Assembly (NCBI GenBank): GCA_944383835.1
Contig: CALWRE010000235.1
Coordinates: 1-44,856 of the forward strand
DNA from: an uncultured Lachnospiraceae bacterium
Lineage (GTDB): Bacteria; Bacillota; Clostridia; Lachnospirales; Lachnospiraceae
Length of the DNA: 44,856 nucleotides
Direction of reading: 5' to 3'
Part shown: piece by piece, positions 22,608 to 30,604 of the stretch
Layout: every line of letters starts with the position of its first letter
Position numbering within the stretch: position 1 is the stretch's first letter
The notes under the pieces: generated by a model
Told to the model about the DNA's origin: nothing
Databases searched by the model: none
The model's input: the letters and a program-made list of their open reading frames with translations, nothing else
Program-made: the position numbers and the translations under genes

Positions 22608-23554
22608 TGCTGGAAATGCACAATCTGAGAAAATCCTACGGCAAGACGGAGGCCCTTCGGGATTTGAACCTGCATATAGCCGACGGCGAGCTTTTCGGCT
22701 TTGTGGGGCCCAACGGGGCGGGAAAAACGACGACCATACGGATTCTGGCCGGGCTGCTCCGTCCCGACGCCGGTACGGTGGAAATCGACGGCCAGCCGCT
22801 GCGCTGCGGGGGAAGCGCGCTGAAAGAGAAGATTGGCTATGTCCCGGATTATTTTGGGGTTTACGATAATGTCCGGGTGTTTGAATATCTGGAATTTTAT
22901 GCCTCCGCCTACGGAATTACCGGTCTGGTGGCCCGCAGGCGGTATATGGAGCTTTTGGAGATGGTAGGCCTGGGGGGACGGGAGGAAAACTATGTGGACA
23001 GCCTGTCCAGAGGGATGAAGCAGAGGCTGGGCGTGGCCCGTGCCCTGGTGCACAATCCCCGCCTGTTAATCCTGGACGAACCGGCGGCCGGCCTTGACCC
23101 GAGAACCCGGCAGGATTTTATCCATATGCTGAAGGAGATCAATAAGTGCGGAAAGACGATTTTATTCAGCTCCCACATCTTATCGGAGCTGAGCGAGATG
23201 TGCACGGATATCGGCATTATTGAAAACGGGGCGATGGTGCTGCGCGGCAGCCTGGTGGATATTTTGGCCAGGGTGAATACCTCCAACCCGCTGGAGATGC
23301 GGATCTATAAGAATCTCTCTGCGGCTGTGGCCCTTCTTCGCAGCCATCCGCTGGTGCACAATATTACGATAGACGGCAGCCGGGTGGTGGCCGGGTTTTC
23401 CGGCGGACAGATGGATGAGGCCAGGCTGCTTAGCCAGCTGGTGACAGAGGCCGGAGCCCTGGTGGGAAGCTTCGGGCGGCAGCAGGGAGGCCTGGAATCG
23501 GTATTTATGGAGATTACCGGAGATAAGGCGGAAAGGGTGGTGGCGCGGGGATGA
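22604..23554 (+). CDS. ABC transporter ATP-binding protein
   Basis: 316 residues. A single nucleotide-binding domain shows Walker A GPNGAGKTTTIR, a signature of the form LSRGMKQRLGVARAL (R in place of the second position G), Walker B LLILDEPAAGLDPRTR and the H-loop ILFSSHILSE. The C-terminal 90 residues are the regulatory extension typical of the CcmA/NatA export group. It overlaps the preceding and following genes by four bases each (ATGA). It would power the ABC-2 permease that follows. The substrate is unknown. Confidence 0.93.
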   Translation: MMLEMHNLRKSYGKTEALRDLNLHIADGELFGFVGPNGAGKTTTIRILAGLLRPDAGTVEIDGQPLRCGGSALKEKIGYVPDYFGVYDNVRVFEYLEFYASAYGITGLVARRRYMELLEMVGLGGREENYVDSLSRGMKQRLGVARALVHNPRLLILDEPAAGLDPRTRQDFIHMLKEINKCGKTILFSSHILSELSEMCTDIGIIENGAMVLRGSLVDILARVNTSNPLEMRIYKNLSAAVALLRSHPLVHNITIDGSRVVAGFSGGQMDEARLLSQLVTEAGALVGSFGRQQGGLESVFMEITGDKAERVVARG

Positions 23555-24453
23555 AGCGTTTTCTTTCACATGTTCTTCCCGTATATCAGAAAGAGTCGAT
23601 GACCAGCAGCCGGACGACCCGTCTGACGGTTATCGTGATGGTTTTTAATTTAATACTGTCCCTGGTGGGCCTGCTGCAGCTGCTGCTGACGGTGAACGGG
23701 AGCGGCTATTACGGAGACATGTCCTACGGCTCCCTGCTGCAGATGTATACGCTGGTGGCTGCGTTTGAGGCGGCTTTCATCCTCTTTATTGTGCCTGCCC
23801 TGACCGCCGGGAGCATCTCGGGGGAGAGGGAGAGACAGACCCTGGACCTTCTTCTGTGCACCAGGCTGCGGCCGGTGGATATTATTGTGGGCAAGCTTCT
23901 GTCCTGCCTGAGCATCGTCTTTGTCCTGATGTTCAGCAGTCTTCCCGTCCTGGCCCTGGTCTATATCTATGGTGGAATCAGCGTATGGGACCTGGCTGTG
24001 CTTTTCGGCTGTCTGATGGTGACCACCCTTTATATCGGCGGCGTCAGCATTCTTTTTTCTGCCCTGGTGAAAAAGACGACGGTGGCCACGGTGCTTTCGT
24101 ATCTCGCAGTGATTTTTGCGGTGGCGGGAACGTACCTGGTATTGGTCTTCGTATTCCACATCTACAGCCTGCTTGCGGCGGATGGGGCAGGGATAGCCGA
24201 AAATGTGATGGCGCCATGGAACCACCTGCTGCTTATGAACCCGGCGGTAACCTTTTACAGCTTATTCAGCCAGCAGATCGGCAGTTCGCAGACCAGCAGC
24301 GTGCTGAATTGGTACAACTCCTATATCTTTACGGACAGGATGCTTGAACCCAGCTGGATCTGGCTCAGCTGCGGGGTGCAGCTGGCTTTTGCCATCCTGT
24401 TTGTCTGCCTTGCGGCTTACGCGATCAATCCGATGCACCGAAAATCGCAGTGA
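23551..24453 (+). CDS. ABC-2 type transporter permease
   Basis: 300 residues with six membrane helices. The amino end PVYQKESMTSSRTTRL and the segment PALTAGSISGERERQTLDLLLCTRL with RPVDIIVGKLLSCL are typical of ABC-2 permeases of the NatB type. ATGA overlap with the ATPase gene shows coupling. It likely dimerises to form the export channel. With the upstream kinase/regulator pair it forms a sensor-plus-transporter unit often linked to envelope stress or peptide-antibiotic defence; the substrate is not predictable. Confidence 0.9.
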   Translation: MKRFLSHVLPVYQKESMTSSRTTRLTVIVMVFNLILSLVGLLQLLLTVNGSGYYGDMSYGSLLQMYTLVAAFEAAFILFIVPALTAGSISGERERQTLDLLLCTRLRPVDIIVGKLLSCLSIVFVLMFSSLPVLALVYIYGGISVWDLAVLFGCLMVTTLYIGGVSILFSALVKKTTVATVLSYLAVIFAVAGTYLVLVFVFHIYSLLAADGAGIAENVMAPWNHLLLMNPAVTFYSLFSQQIGSSQTSSVLNWYNSYIFTDRMLEPSWIWLSCGVQLAFAILFVCLAAYAINPMHRKSQ

Positions 24454-24467
24454 GAGGGGATTTGACA

Positions 24468-25094
24468 TTGAAGAAAGAACAAAAGAAATCGCTGCCCCGC
24501 TTTTTGTGGCTGGCCGCTGTCATTATCATAGGTTTCTGCACCCTGGTTCTGGCCGTTTTGTCGCTGATCAACATCCTTGTAAAGCAGAGGACCGACGGGC
24601 AGATTGTGTCGGACGAGGAGGCGGCAGCGCTCGGGGCGGACTGCATTCTGGTCCTGGGCGCAGGGGTGAGAGAGGACGGTTCCCTAAGCCCCATGCTTGC
24701 CGACCGGATCCGCACGGCTGTTTCCCTCTATCAAAGCGGGGTCAGTTCCCGCATCTTGATGAGCGGCGACCATGGGAGCGAAAGCTACGATGAGGTCACG
24801 CCGATGAAGGAGGCGGCCGTGGCGGCCGGCGTCCCGTCGGAGGCTGTCTTTCTGGATCCTGCGGGCTTTAGCACCTATGACAGCGTGTACCGGGCCAAGG
24901 AAGTTTTCGGGGCGGAGAAAATTGTAATCGTCACTCAGGAATACCATCTGTACCGGGCTTTGTATATAGCGGACGCCCTGGATCTGGAGGCGGTGGGAGT
25001 GGCCGCGCCGCCGAAAAACGACCTGGGCCAGCTGTACCGCGACCTGCGGGAGTGGGCGGCGAGGGCCAAGGATTTTTTTAAAGTGATGTTTTGA
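24468..25094 (+). CDS. SanA/YdcF-like (DUF218) membrane protein
   Basis: 208 residues from the TTG at 24468, which has AGGGG nine bases upstream; a GTG at 24450 overlapping the permease stop is the alternative. One membrane helix (about 12-34) anchors a DUF218 domain: DCILVLGAGVREDGSLSPML, LADRIRTAVSLY, RILMSGDHG and VTQEYHLYRALYIADAL. E. coli SanA, of this family, affects vancomycin exclusion at high temperature; others are linked to envelope metabolism. As the last gene of the VanRS-like/ABC operon it fits an envelope function. Confidence 0.85.
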   Translation: MKKEQKKSLPRFLWLAAVIIIGFCTLVLAVLSLINILVKQRTDGQIVSDEEAAALGADCILVLGAGVREDGSLSPMLADRIRTAVSLYQSGVSSRILMSGDHGSESYDEVTPMKEAAVAAGVPSEAVFLDPAGFSTYDSVYRAKEVFGAEKIVIVTQEYHLYRALYIADALDLEAVGVAAPPKNDLGQLYRDLREWAARAKDFFKVMF

Positions 25095-25110
25095 CGTATA
25101 TCTTCGGGTA

Positions 25111-25148
25111 TACAGGGAGATGTTGATTGATCAACATCTCCCTCTGTA
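25111..25148. terminator. Long hairpin between convergent genes
   Basis: TACAGGGAGATGTTGA (25111-25126) pairs with the segment 25131-25148 around a TTGA loop, with a two-base bulge. It separates the SanA-like gene from the convergent ABC-F gene and can serve both strands. T-runs are weak. Confidence 0.7.
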
Positions 25149-25177
25149 CATATATGGACAGATGCATATGGATGGAT

Positions 25178-26812
25178 TTACAGCGCGTCCTCGTCGGTGG
25201 TTACGGTATTGATCTGGCGCTTTCTGGCCATTGCGTCGGAGGCCAGGTATTCGTCATAGGTGGTCATCTTGTCAATCAGGCCTTCCGGCGTGATCTCCAT
25301 GATCCGGTTTGCCGTGGTCTGGACAAACTGGTGGTCATGGCAGGAGAAGAGGATGACGCCGGGGAATTTAATCAGCCCGTTATTGAGGGCGGTGATGGAT
25401 TCCATATCCAGGTGGTTGGTGGGCTCGTCGAAGAGCAGCACGTTTGCCCCCTGGATCATCATCATGGACAGCTGGCAGCGCACCTTCTCGCCGCCGGAAA
25501 GCACCCGCAGCTTCTTCATGCCGTCGTCCCCGGCGAAAAGCATCCGGCCCAGGAAACCGCGGACATAGGTCATATCCTTGATCGGGGAAAACTGGGTCAG
25601 CCAGTCGGTGATCGTAAGATCCGAGTCAAAGATCTTGGTGTTGTCCTTGGCAAAATAGGCCTGGGAGGTGGTGACGCCCCATTTGTAGGAACCCTCGTCC
25701 GGCTCCATCTCACCGGCCAGAATCTGAAAGAGGGTGGTCTTTGCCAGCTCGTCGGAGCCGACGAAAGCGATCTTGTCGGTTCGGTTCACGATGAAGGAGA
25801 TATTGTCCAGAACCTTTACGCCGTCGATGGTCTTGGTAAGGCCCTCCACGGTCAGAACCTCATTGCCGATTTCCCGGTTGGGACGGAAATCGATGTAGGG
25901 ATATTTGCGGCTGGAGGGACGGATCTCATCCAGCTCGATCTTTTCCAGAGCCCGTTTTCTCGAGGTGGCCTGCCGGGACTTGGAGGCGTTGGCCGAGAAA
26001 CGCTGGATAAATTCCTGCAGCTCCTTGATCTTTTCCTCTTTCTTCTTATTAGCTTCCTTCATCTGCTTGATCATCAGCTGGCTGGATTCATACCAGAAAT
26101 CGTAGTTGCCGGCGTAGAGCTGAATCTTGCCGTAGTCGATATCCGCAATATGGGTGCAGACCTTATTCAGGAAATAACGGTCATGGGAGACGACAATGAC
26201 GGTGTTGTCAAAATTGATCAAAAATTCTTCCAGCCAGGCGATGGCGTCCAGATCCAGATGGTTGGTGGGCTCGTCCAGCAGCAGGATGTCCGGGTTGCCA
26301 AAGAGGGCCTGGGCCAGGAGAACCTTGACCTTTTCATTGCCGCCCAGTTCTTTTACCAGGACGGAATGCAGATCGGTGTCAATGCCCAGGCCGTTTAACA
26401 GGGTGGCGGCGTCGGACTCGGCCTCCCAGCCGTTCATCTCCGCAAATTCCGCCTCCAGGTCCGCGGCGCGGATGCCGTCCTCATCGGAGAAATCTTCCTT
26501 GGCATAGATCGCGTCCTTCTCCTTCATAACTTCATAGAGACGGGCATTGCCCATGATAACGGTATCCAGCACGGGATACTCGTCGTATTTAAAGTGATCC
26601 TGCTGCAAGAAGGACAGGCGCTGGCCGGGGGTGATGAAAATATCGCCCTGGGTGGGCTCCAGCTGGCCGGAGAGAATCTTTAAAAAGGTGGATTTGCCGG
26701 CTCCGTTGGCTCCGATAAGGCCGTAGCAGTTGCCCTCGGTGAATTTGATGTTTACATCCTCAAAAAGAGCTTTCTTTCCAATTCGCAGGGTAATGTTGTT
26801 GGCACTGATCAT
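25178..26812 (-). CDS. ABC-F family ATPase, YbiT/YkpA group
   Basis: 544 residues; two nucleotide-binding domains and no membrane segment. The first has Walker A GANGAGKSTFL, a signature of the form ELGGNEKVKVLLAQALFG and DEPTNHLDLDAI; a charged linker (about 235-310) links it to the second, with LSGGEKVRCQLSMMM and DEPTNHLDMESI. The second Walker A reads GSDELAKTTLF, with alanine where the usual glycine stands before the lysine; I recall this as a trait of the group. These proteins act on the ribosome, in translation quality or in antibiotic protection. The ATG at 26812 has AGGAGTG upstream. It has its own promoter. Confidence 0.93.
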   Translation of the reverse strand: MISANNITLRIGKKALFEDVNIKFTEGNCYGLIGANGAGKSTFLKILSGQLEPTQGDIFITPGQRLSFLQQDHFKYDEYPVLDTVIMGNARLYEVMKEKDAIYAKEDFSDEDGIRAADLEAEFAEMNGWEAESDAATLLNGLGIDTDLHSVLVKELGGNEKVKVLLAQALFGNPDILLLDEPTNHLDLDAIAWLEEFLINFDNTVIVVSHDRYFLNKVCTHIADIDYGKIQLYAGNYDFWYESSQLMIKQMKEANKKKEEKIKELQEFIQRFSANASKSRQATSRKRALEKIELDEIRPSSRKYPYIDFRPNREIGNEVLTVEGLTKTIDGVKVLDNISFIVNRTDKIAFVGSDELAKTTLFQILAGEMEPDEGSYKWGVTTSQAYFAKDNTKIFDSDLTITDWLTQFSPIKDMTYVRGFLGRMLFAGDDGMKKLRVLSGGEKVRCQLSMMMIQGANVLLFDEPTNHLDMESITALNNGLIKFPGVILFSCHDHQFVQTTANRIMEITPEGLIDKMTTYDEYLASDAMARKRQINTVTTDEDAL

Positions 26813-26890
26813 ATTGTATTCGCACTCCTAAAATCGATATGGCGGCCGCCCTCGTCCGGGCCGGCCGGTGTTTCATGGCACACTATTTCT

Positions 26891-26919
26891 AGTATATACT
26901 ACCGGCAGCGATTGTACAA
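26891..26919 (-). promoter_or_regulatory. SigA-type promoter for the ABC-F gene
   Basis: On the minus strand TTGTAC (26919-26914), a 17-base spacer and TATACT (26896-26891). The leader of about 75 bases is GC-rich but without a clear attenuator. Confidence 0.65.
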
Positions 26920-26985
26920 GAGATAAACTGCGGAATTTAAGCGGAATCGAGCGCTGATTTTGTCCCTATTTGCATAAAAATACAG

Positions 26986-27014
26986 TTGAGAGAACCTCTG
27001 CTTTCCTTTATAAT
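26986..27014 (+). promoter_or_regulatory. SigA-type promoter for the GlgX-like gene
   Basis: TTGAGA (26986-26991), exactly 17 bases and a perfect TATAAT (27009-27014). The start codon follows 44 bases later. Confidence 0.75.
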
Positions 27015-27057
27015 GAAAGGGAAAGGAAATGGTGCGGTTTGCCGGAAAGGAGAAAAG

Positions 27058-29043
27058 ATGGCGCAGAAAATCAGGAGGATTTCGGGTGCGGACGGTTTCC
27101 CCTATCTTTTAGGGGTGTCCGTGGAAGGAAAAAATACGAATTTTACAGCAGTGGCGTCAAAGGAGGATGAGGCGGCGCTGATTTTATATGAAAAGGGGGA
27201 GGAAAAGCCCTGTGCCAGATATCCTTTTCCGGAGGATGGCTTTGGCAATGTGAGGCGGATTACTCTGTCCGGCGTAGACCGGGAGCGGATGGAATACTGC
27301 CTGGAGATCGGCGGGGAGGAGCTGGCGGACCCGTACAGCCGGGTAGTCTATGGAAGGCCGGCCTTCGGCCAGGGACGCCCGGCCGAGCCGAAATCCCCCT
27401 ATGCCTATTACGGAATAAAAAAAGAGGAAAAGAAGGTTCCGTCGGCCCTGCGAAGCGGCTTTCTGCAGGATGGGTATGACTGGGAGGGGGACAGGCCCCT
27501 GCATCACGCCTGGGCGGACACGATTCTCTACCAGCTTCATGTCAGGGGCTTTACGATGGATGAATCCTCGGGGGTGAAAGCGCCGGGGACTTTCTTTGGC
27601 CTTGTCGAGAAGATTCCGTATCTGAAAGAGCTGGGCGTCACCGCGGTGGAGCTTCTGCCGGTTTATGATTTCAGCGAAAACGGCGCGGCCGGGCCGGTGA
27701 ATTACTGGGGCTATACGGAGGGCTATTATTTTGCGCCCAAAAGCGCCTATTGCGATAAGTCCTCCGCCTTGCCTGCCGACGTGCAGTTTAAGGATATGGT
27801 GAAGGAGCTGCACCGGGCCGGGATCGAGGTGATTCTGCAGTTTTATTTTCCTGCGGGGACGCAGCCGGAGCTGGCCGCTTCGGTCCTTCACTTCTGGGCG
27901 CAGGAATATCATGCGGACGGTTTCTGTGTGATGGGGGATTTTCCTCTGTCTCTGATTCAGCGGGATCCTCTTCTGGCCGGGTGCAAGCTTTTGAACTACG
28001 ATTGGGGGATGGAGGACTGTCCCACGAGGCCGGCCAGGCTGGACAGCAGCTTTATGGAGGCGATGCGCCGCCTGCTGCGGGGGGATGAGGATCAGCTGAA
28101 AGGCTTGACCTACCATATTAAGAATAATCCGAGGAAATGGCCGCCGGTGCATTACATAGCGGAGACCAATGGATTTACGCTGATGGACCTGGTCTCCTAC
28201 GAGACGAAGCATAATGAGGAGAACGGGGAGAGCAACCGGGACGGCTGCTGGTATAATTTCAGCGATAACTGCGGGGTGGAGGGGCCTTCTGAGGATCCGG
28301 CGGTCTGCCGGCTGCGCCTGCGCCAGCGGATGAACGCCCTGCTCCTGGTATTTTTAAGCCAGGGCGTGCCGCTTTTACAGGCCGGGGATGAGCTGGGCCA
28401 TACCAAGGAGGGCAATAACAACTCCTGGTGTCAGGACAATGAGATTTCCTGGCTGAACTGGAAGATGGACAGCGAGGAGAAGCGGGCCTTTCTGGAGTTC
28501 GTCCGCACCCTGATCGCCTTCCGGCGGGAGCATGGGGTGTTCCGGCAGGCTACGGAGCCCCAGTGCTGCGATTACCGTTCCCTGGGCATGCCGGATCTGT
28601 CGATCCACGGAATCCACCCCTGGCTGCCCCAATATGAGAATTTCCGCCGCCAGCTGGCCGTGCTCTATAATGGAGGCTACGGAGAAAAGCCAGGAGGGGG
28701 GCCGGACGACAGCTTTTATCTGGTCTTTAATTTCCATGGCTCGCCCCACGGGTTTTATCTGCCGAAGGCCCCCGGAGGCGGCGACTGGTATGTCAAGCTG
28801 GATACGGGAAGAGAAGAAGTCTGGCTGCCGGATGGAGAAGAGATAGAGACAGAGGAAGGACAGCTGGAGGCAGCTCCCCGCAGCATCGTACTGCTGGTGG
28901 AAAAGGCCGGGAAAAAAGCCGAAAAAAAGAAGAAGGCAAAGACGGGAAGGACGGCGAAGGCCGCAGAGACAGCGAAAGATAGGAAAGCGGTCCAGGTGGA
29001 AGCAGAACCGGACGGCAGCAAGAAGAAAAATGAAAAAGATTGA
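27058..29043 (+). CDS. GlgX-like GH13 protein without catalytic residues
   Basis: 661 residues. The scaffold matches glycogen-debranching/isoamylase proteins: an N-terminal CBM48-like domain, LYQLHVRGFTMDESSG, ELGVTAVELLPVYDF, NYWGYTEGYYFAPKSAY, GFTLMDLVSYETKHNEENGE, NRDG and NNNSWCQDNEISWLNW. Yet all four catalytic regions are altered. Region I reads VILQFYFPAGT (257-268), not DVVFNHT. Region II reads DGFCVMGD (287-294), without the GFRFD arginine and nucleophile aspartate. Region III reads LLNYDWG (311-317), without the acid/base glutamate. Region IV reads AETNGF (368-373), not the usual HDGF. A lysine-rich tail follows. It is probably a glucan-binding or regulatory pseudoenzyme. The ATG at 27058 follows AAAGGAG. 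It overlaps the TraX-like gene by 14 bases. Confidence 0.85.
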   Translation: MAQKIRRISGADGFPYLLGVSVEGKNTNFTAVASKEDEAALILYEKGEEKPCARYPFPEDGFGNVRRITLSGVDRERMEYCLEIGGEELADPYSRVVYGRPAFGQGRPAEPKSPYAYYGIKKEEKKVPSALRSGFLQDGYDWEGDRPLHHAWADTILYQLHVRGFTMDESSGVKAPGTFFGLVEKIPYLKELGVTAVELLPVYDFSENGAAGPVNYWGYTEGYYFAPKSAYCDKSSALPADVQFKDMVKELHRAGIEVILQFYFPAGTQPELAASVLHFWAQEYHADGFCVMGDFPLSLIQRDPLLAGCKLLNYDWGMEDCPTRPARLDSSFMEAMRRLLRGDEDQLKGLTYHIKNNPRKWPPVHYIAETNGFTLMDLVSYETKHNEENGESNRDGCWYNFSDNCGVEGPSEDPAVCRLRLRQRMNALLLVFLSQGVPLLQAGDELGHTKEGNNNSWCQDNEISWLNWKMDSEEKRAFLEFVRTLIAFRREHGVFRQATEPQCCDYRSLGMPDLSIHGIHPWLPQYENFRRQLAVLYNGGYGEKPGGGPDDSFYLVFNFHGSPHGFYLPKAPGGGDWYVKLDTGREEVWLPDGEEIETEEGQLEAAPRSIVLLVEKAGKKAEKKKKAKTGRTAKAAETAKDRKAVQVEAEPDGSKKKNEKD

Positions 29044-29704
29044 GCTGAATGGAACACAGTTAAAGAGTATCGCATTGGCGACCATGGCCGCGGATCATTT
29101 TGCCGTGGCCTTTCTGGAGCCCTGGGGCCCAGCCTGGCTGACGCTGCGCCTGATCGGTCGGCTGGCCTTCCCGCTGTACTGCTTTTTGCTGACGGAGGGC
29201 TTCTGCCATACCCGCAGCGTGGGCCGGTATCTGATGCGGCTGGGGATTTTCGCCTTGCTCAGCGAAATCCCCTTTGACTGGATGAACGGGGAGGGGCCGC
29301 TGACCTTTTCCCATCAGAATGTATTTTTCACGCTGTTTTTGGGCCTTGCCGCTCTGTGGGGATTGGTTTGGTTCATGAACCGCCAGCAGCCTGTGACCGC
29401 CGTGCTCTGGTGCGGGGCGATGGCGGTTCTGGCGGGGGTTTGCCGGACGGATTACGGGGCGGCCGGCGTGATCCTCATCGTTCTCTTATATTACTTCCGG
29501 GAGGATCCTTCCAGAAGGCTGGCCCTCGGCTATGGGGTCCTCCTTCTGGGGGCGGGGACGATGGAATTCACCGCCATAGGGAGCTTCTTTCTGTTGGAGT
29601 TCTATAACGGGGAGAGGGGCCGGGGCCCGCGGCAGCTGTTTTACTGGTTATATCCCCTGCATCTGCTGGCGTTTGCGGCTATCCGTATGCTGTTTGCCGG
29701 CTGA
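29030..29704 (+). CDS. TraX family membrane protein
   Basis: 224 residues with about six to seven membrane helices. The opening ELNGTQLKSIALATMAADHFA, RLIGRLAFPLYCFLLTEGFCHTRS and the end FYWLYPLHLLAFAAIRML are typical of TraX, named for a plasmid gene needed for pilin acetylation, but widely found in Firmicute chromosomes with unknown acceptor. No conjugation genes are near. The start lies inside the end of the GlgX-like gene, so the two are probably translated together. It is complete. Confidence 0.9.
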   Translation: MKKIELNGTQLKSIALATMAADHFAVAFLEPWGPAWLTLRLIGRLAFPLYCFLLTEGFCHTRSVGRYLMRLGIFALLSEIPFDWMNGEGPLTFSHQNVFFTLFLGLAALWGLVWFMNRQQPVTAVLWCGAMAVLAGVCRTDYGAAGVILIVLLYYFREDPSRRLALGYGVLLLGAGTMEFTAIGSFFLLEFYNGERGRGPRQLFYWLYPLHLLAFAAIRMLFAG

Positions 29705-29764
29705 GAGGCAGACGCGTAAACATGCGGAAAAGTAAGGCAGATGAAAATTTAATACAAAAAACGC

Positions 29765-29795
29765 GAAAGCTTTGCAGGTTTGCAAGGCTTTCTTT
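29765..29795 (+). terminator. Intrinsic terminator after the TraX-like gene
   Basis: GAAAGCTTTGCA (29765-29776) pairs with TGCAAGGCTTTC (29781-29792), one mismatch, then TTTG and further T-rich sequence. The 29705-29925 gap holds nothing else that I recognise; a promoter for the epimerase gene must lie there but no clear -35/-10 pair stands out. Confidence 0.75.
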
Positions 29796-29925
29796 GAAAT
29801 TTTTGCACAGAATGCTTTTTCGCCCTTGTCTCCTTCCTTCTTTTTTGTTATCGTCACTTATAGACGGATGGGTTTTGCGAAAAATAGGGCCGTAAGGCCT
29901 GCTGCTTTCAGTGAGGAGGAAGAGA

Positions 29926-30576
29926 ATGAAGAGACTGTTGTGTCCCAGCATGATGTGTGCAAATTACGGGCATTTGGCGTCGGAGGTCAGGGCCCTGGAC
30001 GACGCCGGCGCGGATATTTTTCACTGCGATATTATGGACGGCAGTTTTGTTCCCAATTTTACGATGGGGGTGATGGACGTCCAGACGATTCGCCGCTACA
30101 CCGATAAGCCGGTGGACTGCCATCTGATGATTGAAAATCCAGGGAATAAGGTGGATTGGTTTATCAAGGCAGGGGCCAATATTATCTATATTCATCCGGA
30201 GTCGGAGCGCTATGTGGTAAAAACGCTGGCGCATATCAAGGAGATGGGGGCGGCTGCAGGGATTGCGGTCAATCCGGATACCAGCGTTCCCAGCATTTCC
30301 GAGATATTGAATCTGTGCGACTACGTCATGGTCATGACGGTAAATCCAGGCTTTGCCGGCCAGGGCTTTATCGACTTTACCCGCAACAAGGTGATTCAGC
30401 TGGCCAGTCTGAAGGAAAAGTACGGATACCGCCTGATGATAGACGGGCACTGCAGCCCGGATGTGATAGAGGATCTGTCCTCCGTGGGAGCCGATGGATT
30501 TATCCTGGGCACGAGCGCCCTGTTTGGCAAAGGGCGGCCCTATGCGGAGATCGTGAAGGAGCTGCGGGGCGAGTGA
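29926..30576 (+). CDS. Ribulose-phosphate 3-epimerase family protein
   Basis: 216 residues, a complete TIM barrel. Motifs are CPSMMCANYGHL, DIFHCDIMDGSFVPNFTMG, DCHLMIENP, VMTVNPGFAGQGFI, MIDGHCSPD and GADGFILGTSALF, covering the metal-binding His/Asp residues. It is either ribulose-5-phosphate 3-epimerase (Rpe) or the closely related allulose-6-phosphate 3-epimerase (AlsE); the PNFTMG loop and VMTVNPGFAGQ suit the AlsE-like branch slightly better. The usual Rpe neighbours (rsgA, thiamine pyrophosphokinase) are absent and a LacI-type sensor protein follows 28 bases later, which also favours a sugar-specific role. The ATG at 29926 has GAGGAGG upstream. Confidence 0.85.
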   Translation: MKRLLCPSMMCANYGHLASEVRALDDAGADIFHCDIMDGSFVPNFTMGVMDVQTIRRYTDKPVDCHLMIENPGNKVDWFIKAGANIIYIHPESERYVVKTLAHIKEMGAAAGIAVNPDTSVPSISEILNLCDYVMVMTVNPGFAGQGFIDFTRNKVIQLASLKEKYGYRLMIDGHCSPDVIEDLSSVGADGFILGTSALFGKGRPYAEIVKELRGE

Positions 30577-30604
30577 GGATGGAGCGAGACGAGGAGGTGA
30601 ACAT

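Noticed and set aside
25127-26398. Long plus-strand open frame (423 codons) opposite the ABC-F gene
   Set aside because: Antisense to an unmistakable ABC-F ATPase; no family motif of its own.
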